Source: Paraburkholderia ribeironis | GTDB taxonomy: Bacteria > Pseudomonadota > Gammaproteobacteria > Burkholderiales > Burkholderiaceae | Direction: 5' to 3' | Length of the DNA: 54,940 bases | NCBI RefSeq assembly: GCF_900019265.1 | Contig: NZ_CYGX02000011.1 | Coordinates: 1 to 54,940, forward strand | Shown here: piece after piece, positions 21,177 to 28,845 of the stretch | Numbering within the stretch: the stretch's first letter is position 1 | Layout: each line of letters opens with the position of its first letter | Notes under the pieces: generated by a model | What the model was told of the DNA's origin: nothing | Database searches by the model: none | Seen by the model: only the letters and a program-made list of their open reading frames with translations | Position numbers and translations under genes: made by a program

Positions 21177-21350
21177 ATGAGCATCGCATCACCCTGCATC
21201 GACATCTGCAAGTTCGACGATAAAACCGGTTTCTGTATCGGCTGCATGCGCACGCGCGACGAATGCAAGAGCTGGAAGAAGATGAAGGACAAGCATCGCA
21301 GGAAGATTATCGACGACCGTCCGAGTCGCGAACACAAGCTCAAACGATGA
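21177..21350 (+). CDS. DUF1289 family small Cys-rich protein
   Basis: A 57-residue protein with the DUF1289 pattern: S-P-C-I-D-I-C near the start, then C-I-G-C-M-R-T and a following E-C, five cysteines in all. The cysteines suggest metal binding. The basic C-terminus is rich in Lys and Arg. The family is widespread in Proteobacteria and has no firm function. The frame runs from an ATG at 21177 to TGA at 21348-21350. Confidence 0.82.
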   Translation: MSIASPCIDICKFDDKTGFCIGCMRTRDECKSWKKMKDKHRRKIIDDRPSREHKLKR

Positions 21351-21417
21351 GCGGGACAGCGCAGCCGGGGCGCACCGCCCCGCGCGCATCGTTCGAGGAT
21401 CGCTGAACCGTTCGCCC

Positions 21418-22161
21418 TCAATCCAGCGAAAGCCGCAGCGCAAAACCGATCAGCGCGACCGAAAACGCCCAGCGCTGCACCGTCTGCGCGAGCGGATGAG
21501 CTCGCATCCAGCGCGCGATCCGTGCGGCGCCGATCACATACATCGCGTCGAAACATGCGCCGATCGCGAGCAGCACCAGGCCGAGTTCGACCATCTGCAG
21601 AGCAATCGGTCCCGCGTCGGGACGCACGAATTGCGGCAGCAGCACCGAGCAGAACAGCAGCGCCTTCGGGTTCAGCAGGTTCGTCAACAAGCCTTTGATA
21701 AAAGCGGCTCGCAGCGGCTGGGACCTCGCGGTCCCGGCCGCTGTGCCGCGTTCATTGCCAGCCTCATTGCCGCCCTCATTGCCGCCCTCATTGCCGCCCT
21801 CATTGCCAGCCTCATTGCCTGCCTCATTGCCCGCCTCGCCGCCGCGCGCATCGCCGACCGCTCGCAGCGCAAACACCGGCGAGCGGAAGATCTGGATCCC
21901 CACCCACGCGAGATAAACCGCGCCGCCATATCGCACGACGTCATAAAGCCAGGGCGCGCTGCGCAACAGTGCCGCCACGCCGCAAGCCGACAGCGTCACA
22001 TGTGTGGCGCGGGCCACGCCCAGCCCGCCGGCGGCCGCGAAACCGCTGCGCACGCCACGCCCGATACTGGTTTGCAGCAGCAGCGCCATATCCGGCCCAG
22101 GCACCGCATAGACGACGAAAAGCGCGGCAATGTACACGGCCAGCAGGTGTGCGGAAATCAT
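21418..22161 (-). CDS. LysE/RhtB-family amino acid exporter with a repeat insertion
   Basis: A 247-residue inner-membrane exporter with about six helices. It opens with the family pattern V-Y-A-V-P-G-P-D-M-A-L-L-L-Q and has N-L-L-N-P-K-A in the middle. The usual length is near 205-210 residues. The excess is a hydrophilic insert of about 40 residues between helices 3 and 4, made of Gly-Asn-Glu-Ala-type tetrapeptides from a 12-bp tandem repeat. AAGGAG lies before the ATG. It is divergent from an Lrp/AsnC gene, a common regulator-exporter pairing, so it probably exports an amino acid under that control. Confidence 0.88.
   Translation of the reverse strand: MISAHLLAVYIAALFVVYAVPGPDMALLLQTSIGRGVRSGFAAAGGLGVARATHVTLSACGVAALLRSAPWLYDVVRYGGAVYLAWVGIQIFRSPVFALRAVGDARGGEAGNEAGNEAGNEGGNEGGNEGGNEAGNERGTAAGTARSQPLRAAFIKGLLTNLLNPKALLFCSVLLPQFVRPDAGPIALQMVELGLVLLAIGACFDAMYVIGAARIARWMRAHPLAQTVQRWAFSVALIGFALRLSLD
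21751..21834 (-). repeat. In-frame 12-bp tandem repeat, 7 copies, within the LysE-family gene
   Basis: Seven tandem copies of (Y)TCATTGCCNGC/GCC. On the coding strand they add four-residue Gly/Ala-Gly-Asn-Glu units to the loop between helices 3 and 4 of the exporter. Copy-number change would alter loop length without breaking the frame. Confidence 0.93.
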
Positions 22162-22317
22162 CGAGTTCTCCTTGTTTTCAATGGCTCTATGTTGCTATCG
22201 TCGACGGAGGGTTTGCTGGCGATTTACTGGCTCATGCGCTGATGATTTGGAGGAATGCGCTAATATTCAGACTCTCCTTCATGTTTTCCCCTAATCTGTC
22301 GCAGCCACTCCGAAGCC

Positions 22318-22785
22318 ATGACGACCGAGCTCGATAAAACAGACCGTGCGATCCTCGCCGCGCTGCAGAATGATGGCCGCATGTCGAACGCGCGGCTGGC
22401 CGAAACGGTCGGCCTTAGCGAGACGCCTTGCGCGCGCCGTCTGAAGCGGCTCGAAAACGATGGCTATATCGACCAGTACCGCGCGATGCTCTCGCGCTCG
22501 GCACTCGGCTTCGGCGTGGTGGCGTTCGTCTACGTGCGCTTTGCCGTGCACGACCGCACCGTGGCGACCCGCTTCGAGCGCGAGGTGCAGGCGCTCCCGC
22601 GCATCCTCGCGTGTCATAACGTGTCGGGCAGCGCCGACTACATCCTGCAAGTGGTGGCGCGCGACCTCGACGACTACGGCACGTTCATGCGCGACGTCGT
22701 GCGCAGCCTGCCTGGCGTGACGTCGGTGGAGTCGGCGTTGTCGTTGCGCGAAGTGAAGGCCAACGGGGGCTTGCCGCTCTCCTGA
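22318..22785 (+). CDS. Lrp/AsnC-family transcriptional regulator
   Basis: A 155-residue regulator with an N-terminal AsnC helix-turn-helix (L-D-K-T-D-R-A-I-L, then G-L-S-E-T-P-C-A-R-R) and a C-terminal RAM ligand-binding domain (C-H-N-V-S-G-S-A-D-Y-I-L-Q-V). It probably senses an amino acid and controls the divergent LysE-family exporter across a 156-base shared promoter region. No Lrp-box could be fixed by eye. Confidence 0.9.
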   Translation: MTTELDKTDRAILAALQNDGRMSNARLAETVGLSETPCARRLKRLENDGYIDQYRAMLSRSALGFGVVAFVYVRFAVHDRTVATRFEREVQALPRILACHNVSGSADYILQVVARDLDDYGTFMRDVVRSLPGVTSVESALSLREVKANGGLPLS

Positions 22786-22850
22786 GCGCGAACGTGGCAT
22801 AGTCACCCCTTTGATATGGCGAAAGCCGTCCCGACCAACACGGAGTTTTC

Positions 22851-23084
22851 ATGGACCACGACAAGGCGCGAGCCGAAGAATCAGCCGCGATGGAGCGCGT
22901 ATTGACCGCGACCAAACGGGTGCAGACGGCCTTTGCGTCGCTGCAATCGCAATTCCCGCCGGCCGGCAACGGCAAGCCTTCACAGTTCGCACTGCAAACG
23001 TTCGACGCCGCGTTGCAGGAACTGGAAGACGCGCAAGCGGCATTCGACGAGTTGCTCGGCGATCTGCTCGACGGTAATCGTTGA
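22851..23084 (+). CDS. Small hypothetical helical protein
   Basis: A 77-residue acidic protein, predicted by eye to be almost all helix with heptad-like spacing (V-L-T-A-T-K-R-V-Q-T-A and A-L-Q-E-L-E-D-A-Q). The Shine-Dalgarno CGGAG lies at a good distance before the ATG. No family was recognised. It may be a small coiled-coil protein. Confidence 0.6.
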   Translation: MDHDKARAEESAAMERVLTATKRVQTAFASLQSQFPPAGNGKPSQFALQTFDAALQELEDAQAAFDELLGDLLDGNR

Positions 23085-23344
23085 GAGAGGGTTAGCCGCG
23101 AGGATCGCGGATCTGGAGCTTTGAGTCCGGAGTTTTGCGGCTTTGTGACTTTGCGGCTTCGTGCGGCTCGTGCGGCTTCGTGCGGCATTTCGGCAAACCG
23201 GCGGCGGCAGTACCCACGCGTTTCCAGCGCGACGTCCGGCGCAACCAGAACAGAAAATGCTTCGATCAACGAAGCATTTCGACTTTCAATCACAGTGGCG
23301 CAGCGCTGCCCCGTCGACGGCGAACAGCTCGCGCCACCTGCGCG

Positions 23345-23821
23345 TCAACGTGCGTCCGTTTCGATGACCGGCTCGCAGAGAATCGGAAAGTTGACCGAGT
23401 TCGCGAGATAGCACTTCTCGTGCGCCACATGATGCAGCTGCGTGGCCAGTTCGACATCGCCGCCGGCTCGAATGACGACGCGCGGCCGCAGAACGATCTG
23501 CGAAAAGCGGCCTTGTTGCGCGCTGTCGAGCATGGTGCCCTCGGCGTCATCGCGATAGTCGAGCACCACGACGCCGGCATCCGCGCAAAGATGCAGATAC
23601 CAGAGCTTGTGGCACGCGCAAACCGAGGCGACCAGCAGGTCTTCCGGATTCCAGCGGTCGGCGTCGCCGAGAAAAGCGGCGTCCGACGAGCCAGCGATAG
23701 CCGGCTTGTTGCCCGCGGTGATCACATGGTCCCGACCATAGTCGCGATAACCCGATGTGCCGCTACCGCGGTTGCCCGTCCACTGCACCGATACCTTGTA
23801 TTTGTGCTCGCCGTACGCCAT
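23345..23821 (-). CDS. OsmC-family peroxiredoxin-like protein
   Basis: A 158-residue OsmC/Ohr-family protein, which usually reduces organic or fatty-acid hydroperoxides with two conserved cysteines. The first candidate region is A-S-V-C-A-C-H-K-L-W and the second is H-E-K-C-Y-L-A-N-S-V. The N-terminal half carries the expected P-E-D-L-L-V-A-S. The start at 23821 has a strong GAGGAGGAAGG upstream; the longer frame to 23911 lacks such support. Confidence 0.86.
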   Translation of the reverse strand: MAYGEHKYKVSVQWTGNRGSGTSGYRDYGRDHVITAGNKPAIAGSSDAAFLGDADRWNPEDLLVASVCACHKLWYLHLCADAGVVVLDYRDDAEGTMLDSAQQGRFSQIVLRPRVVIRAGGDVELATQLHHVAHEKCYLANSVNFPILCEPVIETDAR

Positions 23822-23910
23822 ACCTTCCTCCTCGTTGTCGAACCGGATTCTGTTGCCGGACGAGCATTTTAAACACAGCGAACGGACCCGCCCATGCCGC
23901 CCGTGACGCA

Positions 23911-24342
23911 CTATCGAGGCGGTGCCGGCCGGCCGGTCACGTTCGGTGCGCGCGGATCGGGGTTCATGTACAGGCTCGTGCCGTTGGCGCGCCTGTCGAT
24001 CGGCGCCGGTGCCACGTCTGCGCCACGCGTTACGCCGGCCGGCGTGCCTACGCCAGGCACTGGACCACGGCCGGCACTGGTGCCCACACTCGTTCCCGCG
24101 GCGGCGCCCGCATTACCCGCATTACCCGCATTACCCGCATTACCCGCATTACCCGCATTACCCGCGTTACCCGCGTTACCCGCGTTACCCGCGCTGCCCG
24201 CGCTGCCCGCGCTGCCCGCCTGCGCGCCATTCACGCCGCCGGTGGCGTTGCCCCACTGCTGCGCGCAGGCCGCACCCAACCCACCGATCATCACCGCCGC
24301 AATCAACGCCGACATTGCGACCCTGCCCGTTACGATCTTCAT
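23911..24342 (-). CDS. Exported protein with a Gly-Asn-Ala repeat
   Basis: A 143-residue protein with a clear N-terminal signal peptide (K-I-V-T-G-R-V, hydrophobic core, then A-A-C-A-Q-Q). A central stretch contains three Gly-Ser-Ala and nine Gly-Asn-Ala tripeptides from a 9-bp tandem repeat. It ends with a Pro-rich tail. The signal peptide argues that it is real, but no family was recognised. The low-complexity middle would be flexible in the periplasm or outside the cell. A Cys just before the likely cleavage site does not form a typical lipobox. Confidence 0.6.
   Translation of the reverse strand: MKIVTGRVAMSALIAAVMIGGLGAACAQQWGNATGGVNGAQAGSAGSAGSAGNAGNAGNAGNAGNAGNAGNAGNAGNAGAAAGTSVGTSAGRGPVPGVGTPAGVTRGADVAPAPIDRRANGTSLYMNPDPRAPNVTGRPAPPR
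24107..24214 (-). repeat. In-frame 9-bp tandem repeat, 12 copies
   Basis: Exactly 12 copies of a 9-bp unit on the plus strand: six CCCGCATTA, three CCCGCGTTA and three CCCGCGCTG. The grouped variants suggest recent slippage. It encodes the Gly-Asn-Ala/Gly-Ser-Ala region of the exported protein. Confidence 0.95.
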
Positions 24343-24632
24343 GACCTACTCCATCACATCATTGCGTTGCCGCTGGCGCGGCGTGCGCGCGACCAACCCC
24401 TCACGCAGTATGACGTCGTGCGTCCCGCTTTGTTCACGCGCGAAAAATCGGCGGCCGACGCGCGATCAGCGATAATCGCCCGCTCTATTCAAGGACGGTC
24501 ACCCGGACGACGTGTGCCGTGGTCCAGCGTGCTACAGGACGGTGCACGAGCGTTCGCCACCGGCCGCCTGACGCAATGCGCGTTATGATCGATCGTTACG
24601 CCAGAACCGCCGACCGCGCACGATGGAGCACG

Positions 24633-26639
24633 ATGGAGCACGCGTACATCCACCTTCTGCACCAGCTAGCCGGCCATTCGGCATGGATGCTCACGGTCGT
24701 CTTTCTGGCGTCCTTCCTCGAGGCGATCGCCGTCATCGGCACCTTCATCCCCGGCAGCACCGCGATGTTCCTCGCCGGCGCAGTGACCGGCACCGGATCG
24801 CTGAGCCTCGGCTGGGTCCTGATGTGGGCAATCGTCGGCGCCATTGCCGGGGACGGTATGAGCTTCTGGCTGGGCGGGCGCTACAAGGAACGCATAGTTC
24901 AGTTGAGGCCGTTCCGCAGACATCCCGAGGTACTCGACGCGGGCAAGGGCTTCTTTCGCAAACATGGCGCGAAGAGCGTCGTGCTGGCCCGCTTCATCGG
25001 CCCGTTGCGCGCCATTGTGCCGGTCGTGGCCGGCATGCTGGGCATGCGGCCGGTGCGCTTCTACGCGATGAACGTGCTGTCGGCGCTGCTCTGGGCGCCC
25101 GCCCATATCCTGCCGGGCGTAGTGTTCGGCGCGTCGGTGCTGCTCGCCGGCGCGGTGTCGTTTCGCCTCGTCGTGATCATCGTGCTGCTCGGTTGCATCG
25201 TCTGGTTCAGCTTTCGCGGCGCGGGCTTCCTGCTTTCGCACGCCAATGCGTGGTCGAGCGCGGCGGGCCGCCATCTGGGCGATTGGGCGTGCCGGCATCC
25301 CGGCCCGCTTGGCCGTGTCGCGCGCCAGATGCTCGATCCCGAGACGCCGGATGCGACCCACATCCTCGTGACTTCGCTGATCGTGCTGGTGGCCGGCGCG
25401 CTTTTTATCGGGGTCCTCGAAGACGTCGTCAGCGGCGATCCGCTGACGGCCGTCGATGTCTCCGTCTATCACTTCCTGCAATCGGTGCGCACGCCATGGA
25501 GCGACGCGGTCCTCGGCGGGCTCGCGACGCTCGGCAGCGGTATCACGCTGATCGCGCTGATCGTCACGGTCGCACTGTGGATGGTGTGGGAGCGGCGCTG
25601 GCGGACCATTGGCTACTGGCTCGCGGCAGTCGTGTTCTCGCAACTGCTGATTCTCGGCCTGCAGCTCGCGATGCAGCGCCCGCCGCCCAACGAGCTGATG
25701 ACGAGCCACTACGTGTTTCCGAGCAATCACGTCGCCGCGACCGTCATCGTGTACGGCTTCCTCGCATTCCTGCTCGCGCGGCGGGTCGGCATGCTGGAAG
25801 GCGTGCTCGTCGCCGCAGCGAGCACGATCGTGGTGATCGTGGTCGCGCTCGCGGGTGTGTACTTCGGCAGGTACTGGCTGTCGGATGCGATCGGCGGCGC
25901 CGCGCTCGCGTATGTGTGGGTGGCCCTCGTCGCGCTGACGGCGATGTGGCGGCATCCGCAGCCGCCGCCGGAACGCGTGTTCATGCCCGCCGTGGTGCTG
26001 ATCGTCATGCTGGTCAGCGTGGCCGTGCAGTTCGGCCTGAACCTGCCCGCACCGCCGCCGGGCAAGTCGCCGCCCGCGCCGCCCGTGGTGGTCACGCAAT
26101 CGGCGTGGACCCTCGACGTGTGGAAGCAGCTGCCGTGTTATCGCTCGGATATGGGCGGCGACCGCAAGGAGCCGCTCACGCTGCAGTGGGTATCGGACCT
26201 CGATTCGATCCGCGAACAACTGCGTGCCCAGGGATGGGTCGAGGGCACGGACGTGTCCGTGCACAGCCTGCTCTCGCTCGCTTCGCCGGACGTCGCGGCG
26301 GTGTCGCTGCCGGTGTTGCCGAAGCTCAACAATGGGGTGCCTTCATCGCTGGTCTTCATGCGCCCCGGCGAGGGGCGCGACGAACGCGACGTGCTGCGCT
26401 TCTGGCCAAGCGGCTATGCGGTCGCGAACGGCACGTCCGCCACGCCGCTGTGGCTCGGTGCCCTTGCGCACGAACGGCTGTCCCGGCCTTCGTGGCCGAT
26501 CAACATTCTGCGGGTCGAAAAGCAGGCCCGCGCGGCAGATGCGCACGCGAAATCCAGTGCCGGACTCGGCGTGGCGGTGCTGGCGAAGGTGGACTGCGAT
26601 GGCGTGCCGGTATCGCTGCTTGCGTCGCCGATGGAGTGA
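24633..26639 (+). CDS. DedA-PAP2-LssY fusion membrane protein
   Basis: A 668-residue inner-membrane protein in three parts. Residues 1-190 are a DedA/VTT domain (F-L-E-A-I-A-V-I-G-T-F-I-P-G, G-D-G-M-S-F-W-L-G). Residues 240-460 are a PAP2 phosphatase-like domain. The C-terminal 170 residues are LssY-like and extramembranous. The PAP2 motifs are partly altered: the K-x6-R-P Lys is not clear before R-P-P, motif 2 is P-S-N-H rather than P-S-G-H, and motif 3 reads A-G-V-Y-F-G-R-Y-W-L-S-D with Tyr where His is usual. It may transport or modify phospholipids. Start 24633 gives the normal DedA N-terminus. Confidence 0.85.
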   Translation: MEHAYIHLLHQLAGHSAWMLTVVFLASFLEAIAVIGTFIPGSTAMFLAGAVTGTGSLSLGWVLMWAIVGAIAGDGMSFWLGGRYKERIVQLRPFRRHPEVLDAGKGFFRKHGAKSVVLARFIGPLRAIVPVVAGMLGMRPVRFYAMNVLSALLWAPAHILPGVVFGASVLLAGAVSFRLVVIIVLLGCIVWFSFRGAGFLLSHANAWSSAAGRHLGDWACRHPGPLGRVARQMLDPETPDATHILVTSLIVLVAGALFIGVLEDVVSGDPLTAVDVSVYHFLQSVRTPWSDAVLGGLATLGSGITLIALIVTVALWMVWERRWRTIGYWLAAVVFSQLLILGLQLAMQRPPPNELMTSHYVFPSNHVAATVIVYGFLAFLLARRVGMLEGVLVAAASTIVVIVVALAGVYFGRYWLSDAIGGAALAYVWVALVALTAMWRHPQPPPERVFMPAVVLIVMLVSVAVQFGLNLPAPPPGKSPPAPPVVVTQSAWTLDVWKQLPCYRSDMGGDRKEPLTLQWVSDLDSIREQLRAQGWVEGTDVSVHSLLSLASPDVAAVSLPVLPKLNNGVPSSLVFMRPGEGRDERDVLRFWPSGYAVANGTSATPLWLGALAHERLSRPSWPINILRVEKQARAADAHAKSSAGLGVAVLAKVDCDGVPVSLLASPME

Positions 26640-27151
26640 GCGGCAGGACCGAGCGCTGGACTTGAGCGCCGTTGACCGGACTGCCGCTTGCGTGATCGGG
26701 AAAGGCCGACATGGGCGCAAGCGATAACCATACGGAGATGTCTGCATGCCCGCGCGTCCCGATCCGCTCTTCGTCGTTGCGCAGCGACTGATACTGAGCC
26801 TGTACGACGGTGGCGTTCTGTCGCCGGCCGCGCTCCCGCCTCCCTCTCACCGTAGCACTGCGAATCTTTTCCACTAGCGCAGTTCATTGGCACAGTTGGC
26901 AGAATGTTCTCATCAACAGGCTGCGAGAACGTCAATCGATAACTCGATCGACGGCACGAGAATACAGTCAGCCTTCGTGAGCTTTCGACAAATCGTCAAC
27001 TGGCGGCAATGCCGATTAATCGCCCATTCGCTGCCGCTTGCGCGCGCCATCGCGTGTGGCCGATTTTTTCCGCCCATTCTTCTACCCATTTGTTCGCTTT
27101 GAAGCTATCTTTTCTCTGCAACCTGAATTCGTAGATCAATAGGAGTCCCAT
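26640..27151. other. Intergenic stretch before pldA
   Basis: About 510 bases, GC-rich at first and then AT-richer from 26860, where the pldA promoter probably lies. Apart from the possible small frame at 26746-26877, I see nothing firm. Confidence 0.45.
26746..26877 (+). CDS. Possible small ORF (43 aa)
   Basis: A 43-residue frame beginning M-P-A-R-P-D-P-L-F with a CGGAG about eight bases before the ATG. It contains an amphipathic helix (F-V-V-A-Q-R-L-I-L-S-L-Y) and a short tail. It could be a genuine small protein or a truncated remnant. No family was recognised. Confidence 0.25.
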   Translation: MPARPDPLFVVAQRLILSLYDGGVLSPAALPPPSHRSTANLFH

Positions 27152-28474
27152 GTGTGGAATCGATTGATGCCTCGAGTAAAGAAACTCCGCATTTCCGTAG
27201 TCCGCGGCAATCACTCGCACGTATTTGGGCTATCTCTTGGCATTAGCATGCTGGTGCTTTGCGCCAGTTACCCTGTCTACAGTTTCGCGGGGATTTCGGT
27301 ATTGCGTCCGCCGCGCGAAGCGCTCTCCAACACACCGCTCGTCGTGACGATCGTCTATTCCGGCGACCAGCCGGACGGCACCGAAGTGAACGTTCCCGCG
27401 CAATTGAACATCGCCGTCAGCAACGCCGATGTCATACCGAAGCAGTTGACCCTCACGCGCGAGAGCGGCGCGCCGGACCATCTCAAGCTCGGTATGGGTG
27501 AACTCAAGGCGATCCGCTATAGCGGAACCTGGCCCGACTGGGCGCGCGGCGCGATGAAGATCGACGGGCCCGAGCTCGACGTTTCACCCTCTTTCGTATT
27601 GCTCACCCGCCCGCCGCGCTCCGGCAAAGAGGAGGCGCTGGCTTCGTCGCAAGCCGCTGCTGGCGAATCGTCGGGTATGGCGCAGCCGCCTGCGAGCCTG
27701 ATTGCGACTTCCCCGACACCCGCCCGGCCCAATGCGCCCACGCCGGAAGTGAATAGCTTCTTCAGCCGTTTCTCCACCTTCGAGCCCATGTATTTCGCCG
27801 ACGGCTCGAACGGAGAAAATCTCGCGAAGTTCCAGTTGAGCTTCAAATTCCGCCTGGTCGTGCCGGATGATCCGCGCTCGCGAGGCTTTGTCGATAACCT
27901 GTACTTCGGCTATACGCAGGCCTCGTTGTGGGACCTGGGCGCGCACTCCGCGCCGTTCCGGGACACGAGCTACATGCCGCAATTGTTCTACTACCTCGAG
28001 GACACCGGCTGGAAGAGTCCGCTATTCAGCAGGATGGGAATAATGGCCGGGTACGGCCACGAATCGAATGGGCGCGACGGTCCCGAATCGCGTGGTATCG
28101 ACATCTTATTCGTGCGCCCCACGTGGGAGTTTGGCGACCTGAGTGGCAATCACCTGACCGTGTCGCCGAAGATCTACTACTACGCGCACATTGCGGCAGA
28201 GAACCACGATATTGCCAACTATCGAGGCTACGTGGACCTATTGCTGAAATACGGCAGCACTGACGGTTGGCAACTGGCCGCGACCTTGAGAAAGGGCACC
28301 AAGTCCACTTACGGAAGCATCGACACGCAGTTCACCTATCCATTGGCGAAGCTGATCAATAGCTCGTGGGGCGGATTCCTTTGGATCGGCTTCTTCACCG
28401 GCTATGGAGAAGATATTCTCGACTACAACAAGCATCGGTCGATTGCGCGCATTGGGTACAGCGTTGCACGGTAG
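27152..28474 (+). CDS. pldA: Outer-membrane phospholipase A
   Basis: A 440-residue OMPLA-family protein: a signal peptide or anchor up to about residue 47, an N-terminal domain of about 170 residues, a Pro-rich linker, and a C-terminal beta-barrel. The active-site block is G-H-E-S-N-G-R-D-G with H303 and S305, equivalent to His142 and Ser144 of E. coli. The position of E. coli Asn156 holds Asp317, an unusual change. The family releases fatty acids from phospholipids when the outer membrane is disturbed. It is much longer than E. coli OMPLA (about 290 residues). Initiation at GTG 27152 fits the AGGAG at 27141; an ATG at 27167 is an alternative. Confidence 0.87.
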   Translation: MWNRLMPRVKKLRISVVRGNHSHVFGLSLGISMLVLCASYPVYSFAGISVLRPPREALSNTPLVVTIVYSGDQPDGTEVNVPAQLNIAVSNADVIPKQLTLTRESGAPDHLKLGMGELKAIRYSGTWPDWARGAMKIDGPELDVSPSFVLLTRPPRSGKEEALASSQAAAGESSGMAQPPASLIATSPTPARPNAPTPEVNSFFSRFSTFEPMYFADGSNGENLAKFQLSFKFRLVVPDDPRSRGFVDNLYFGYTQASLWDLGAHSAPFRDTSYMPQLFYYLEDTGWKSPLFSRMGIMAGYGHESNGRDGPESRGIDILFVRPTWEFGDLSGNHLTVSPKIYYYAHIAAENHDIANYRGYVDLLLKYGSTDGWQLAATLRKGTKSTYGSIDTQFTYPLAKLINSSWGGFLWIGFFTGYGEDILDYNKHRSIARIGYSVAR

Positions 28475-28845
28475 TTGGCGTAGCAACTGGCCCGTTGCCG
28501 ATACGACGACCGGGCACGCGGCACGCATACGAAGCGCCGCCTGGGTGGCCCTTCTATTTTTGCAGCCGGCGCGGCGTGGCCTTGCAGGATGGGCTCTCGC
28601 GCCCGTGCAACCATGTTACCAATCGGTCACTTCCGCGGTCTGACAGGACATCGGTCGCCTCGCACCTGACCGCTTGCCCTGTGCGGAATGAATGCCGGCA
28701 TCGGTAATTCTTAGTGTGCCAATTATTAGCGAACTAACAGCCGGGCACAGAACAGCGGATTTCTCTAGAGTTGAAGGTAGCCCGTCAATCCGGACCGGCA
28801 ACACTGCGCTGGCTTTCCAGCGTCGTTCAACCTATGGGAAAAGCA
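28475..28845. promoter_or_regulatory. Region upstream of the acyl-ACP-reductase-like gene
   Basis: About 370 bases. The part 28700-28770 is AT-rich and is the most likely promoter for the 28846-32627 operon. I could not identify a consensus promoter, operator or terminator with confidence. Confidence 0.3.

Noticed and set aside
11812..24214. Repeat arrays considered as CRISPR arrays
   Set aside because: The units are 9-12 bp with no unique spacers between them and no cas genes are nearby.
24623..26665. Large plus-strand frame and a minus-strand frame (24666-26264) over the DedA-PAP2 gene
   Set aside because: Neither has motifs or a ribosome binding site, and the DedA-PAP2 frame explains the region.
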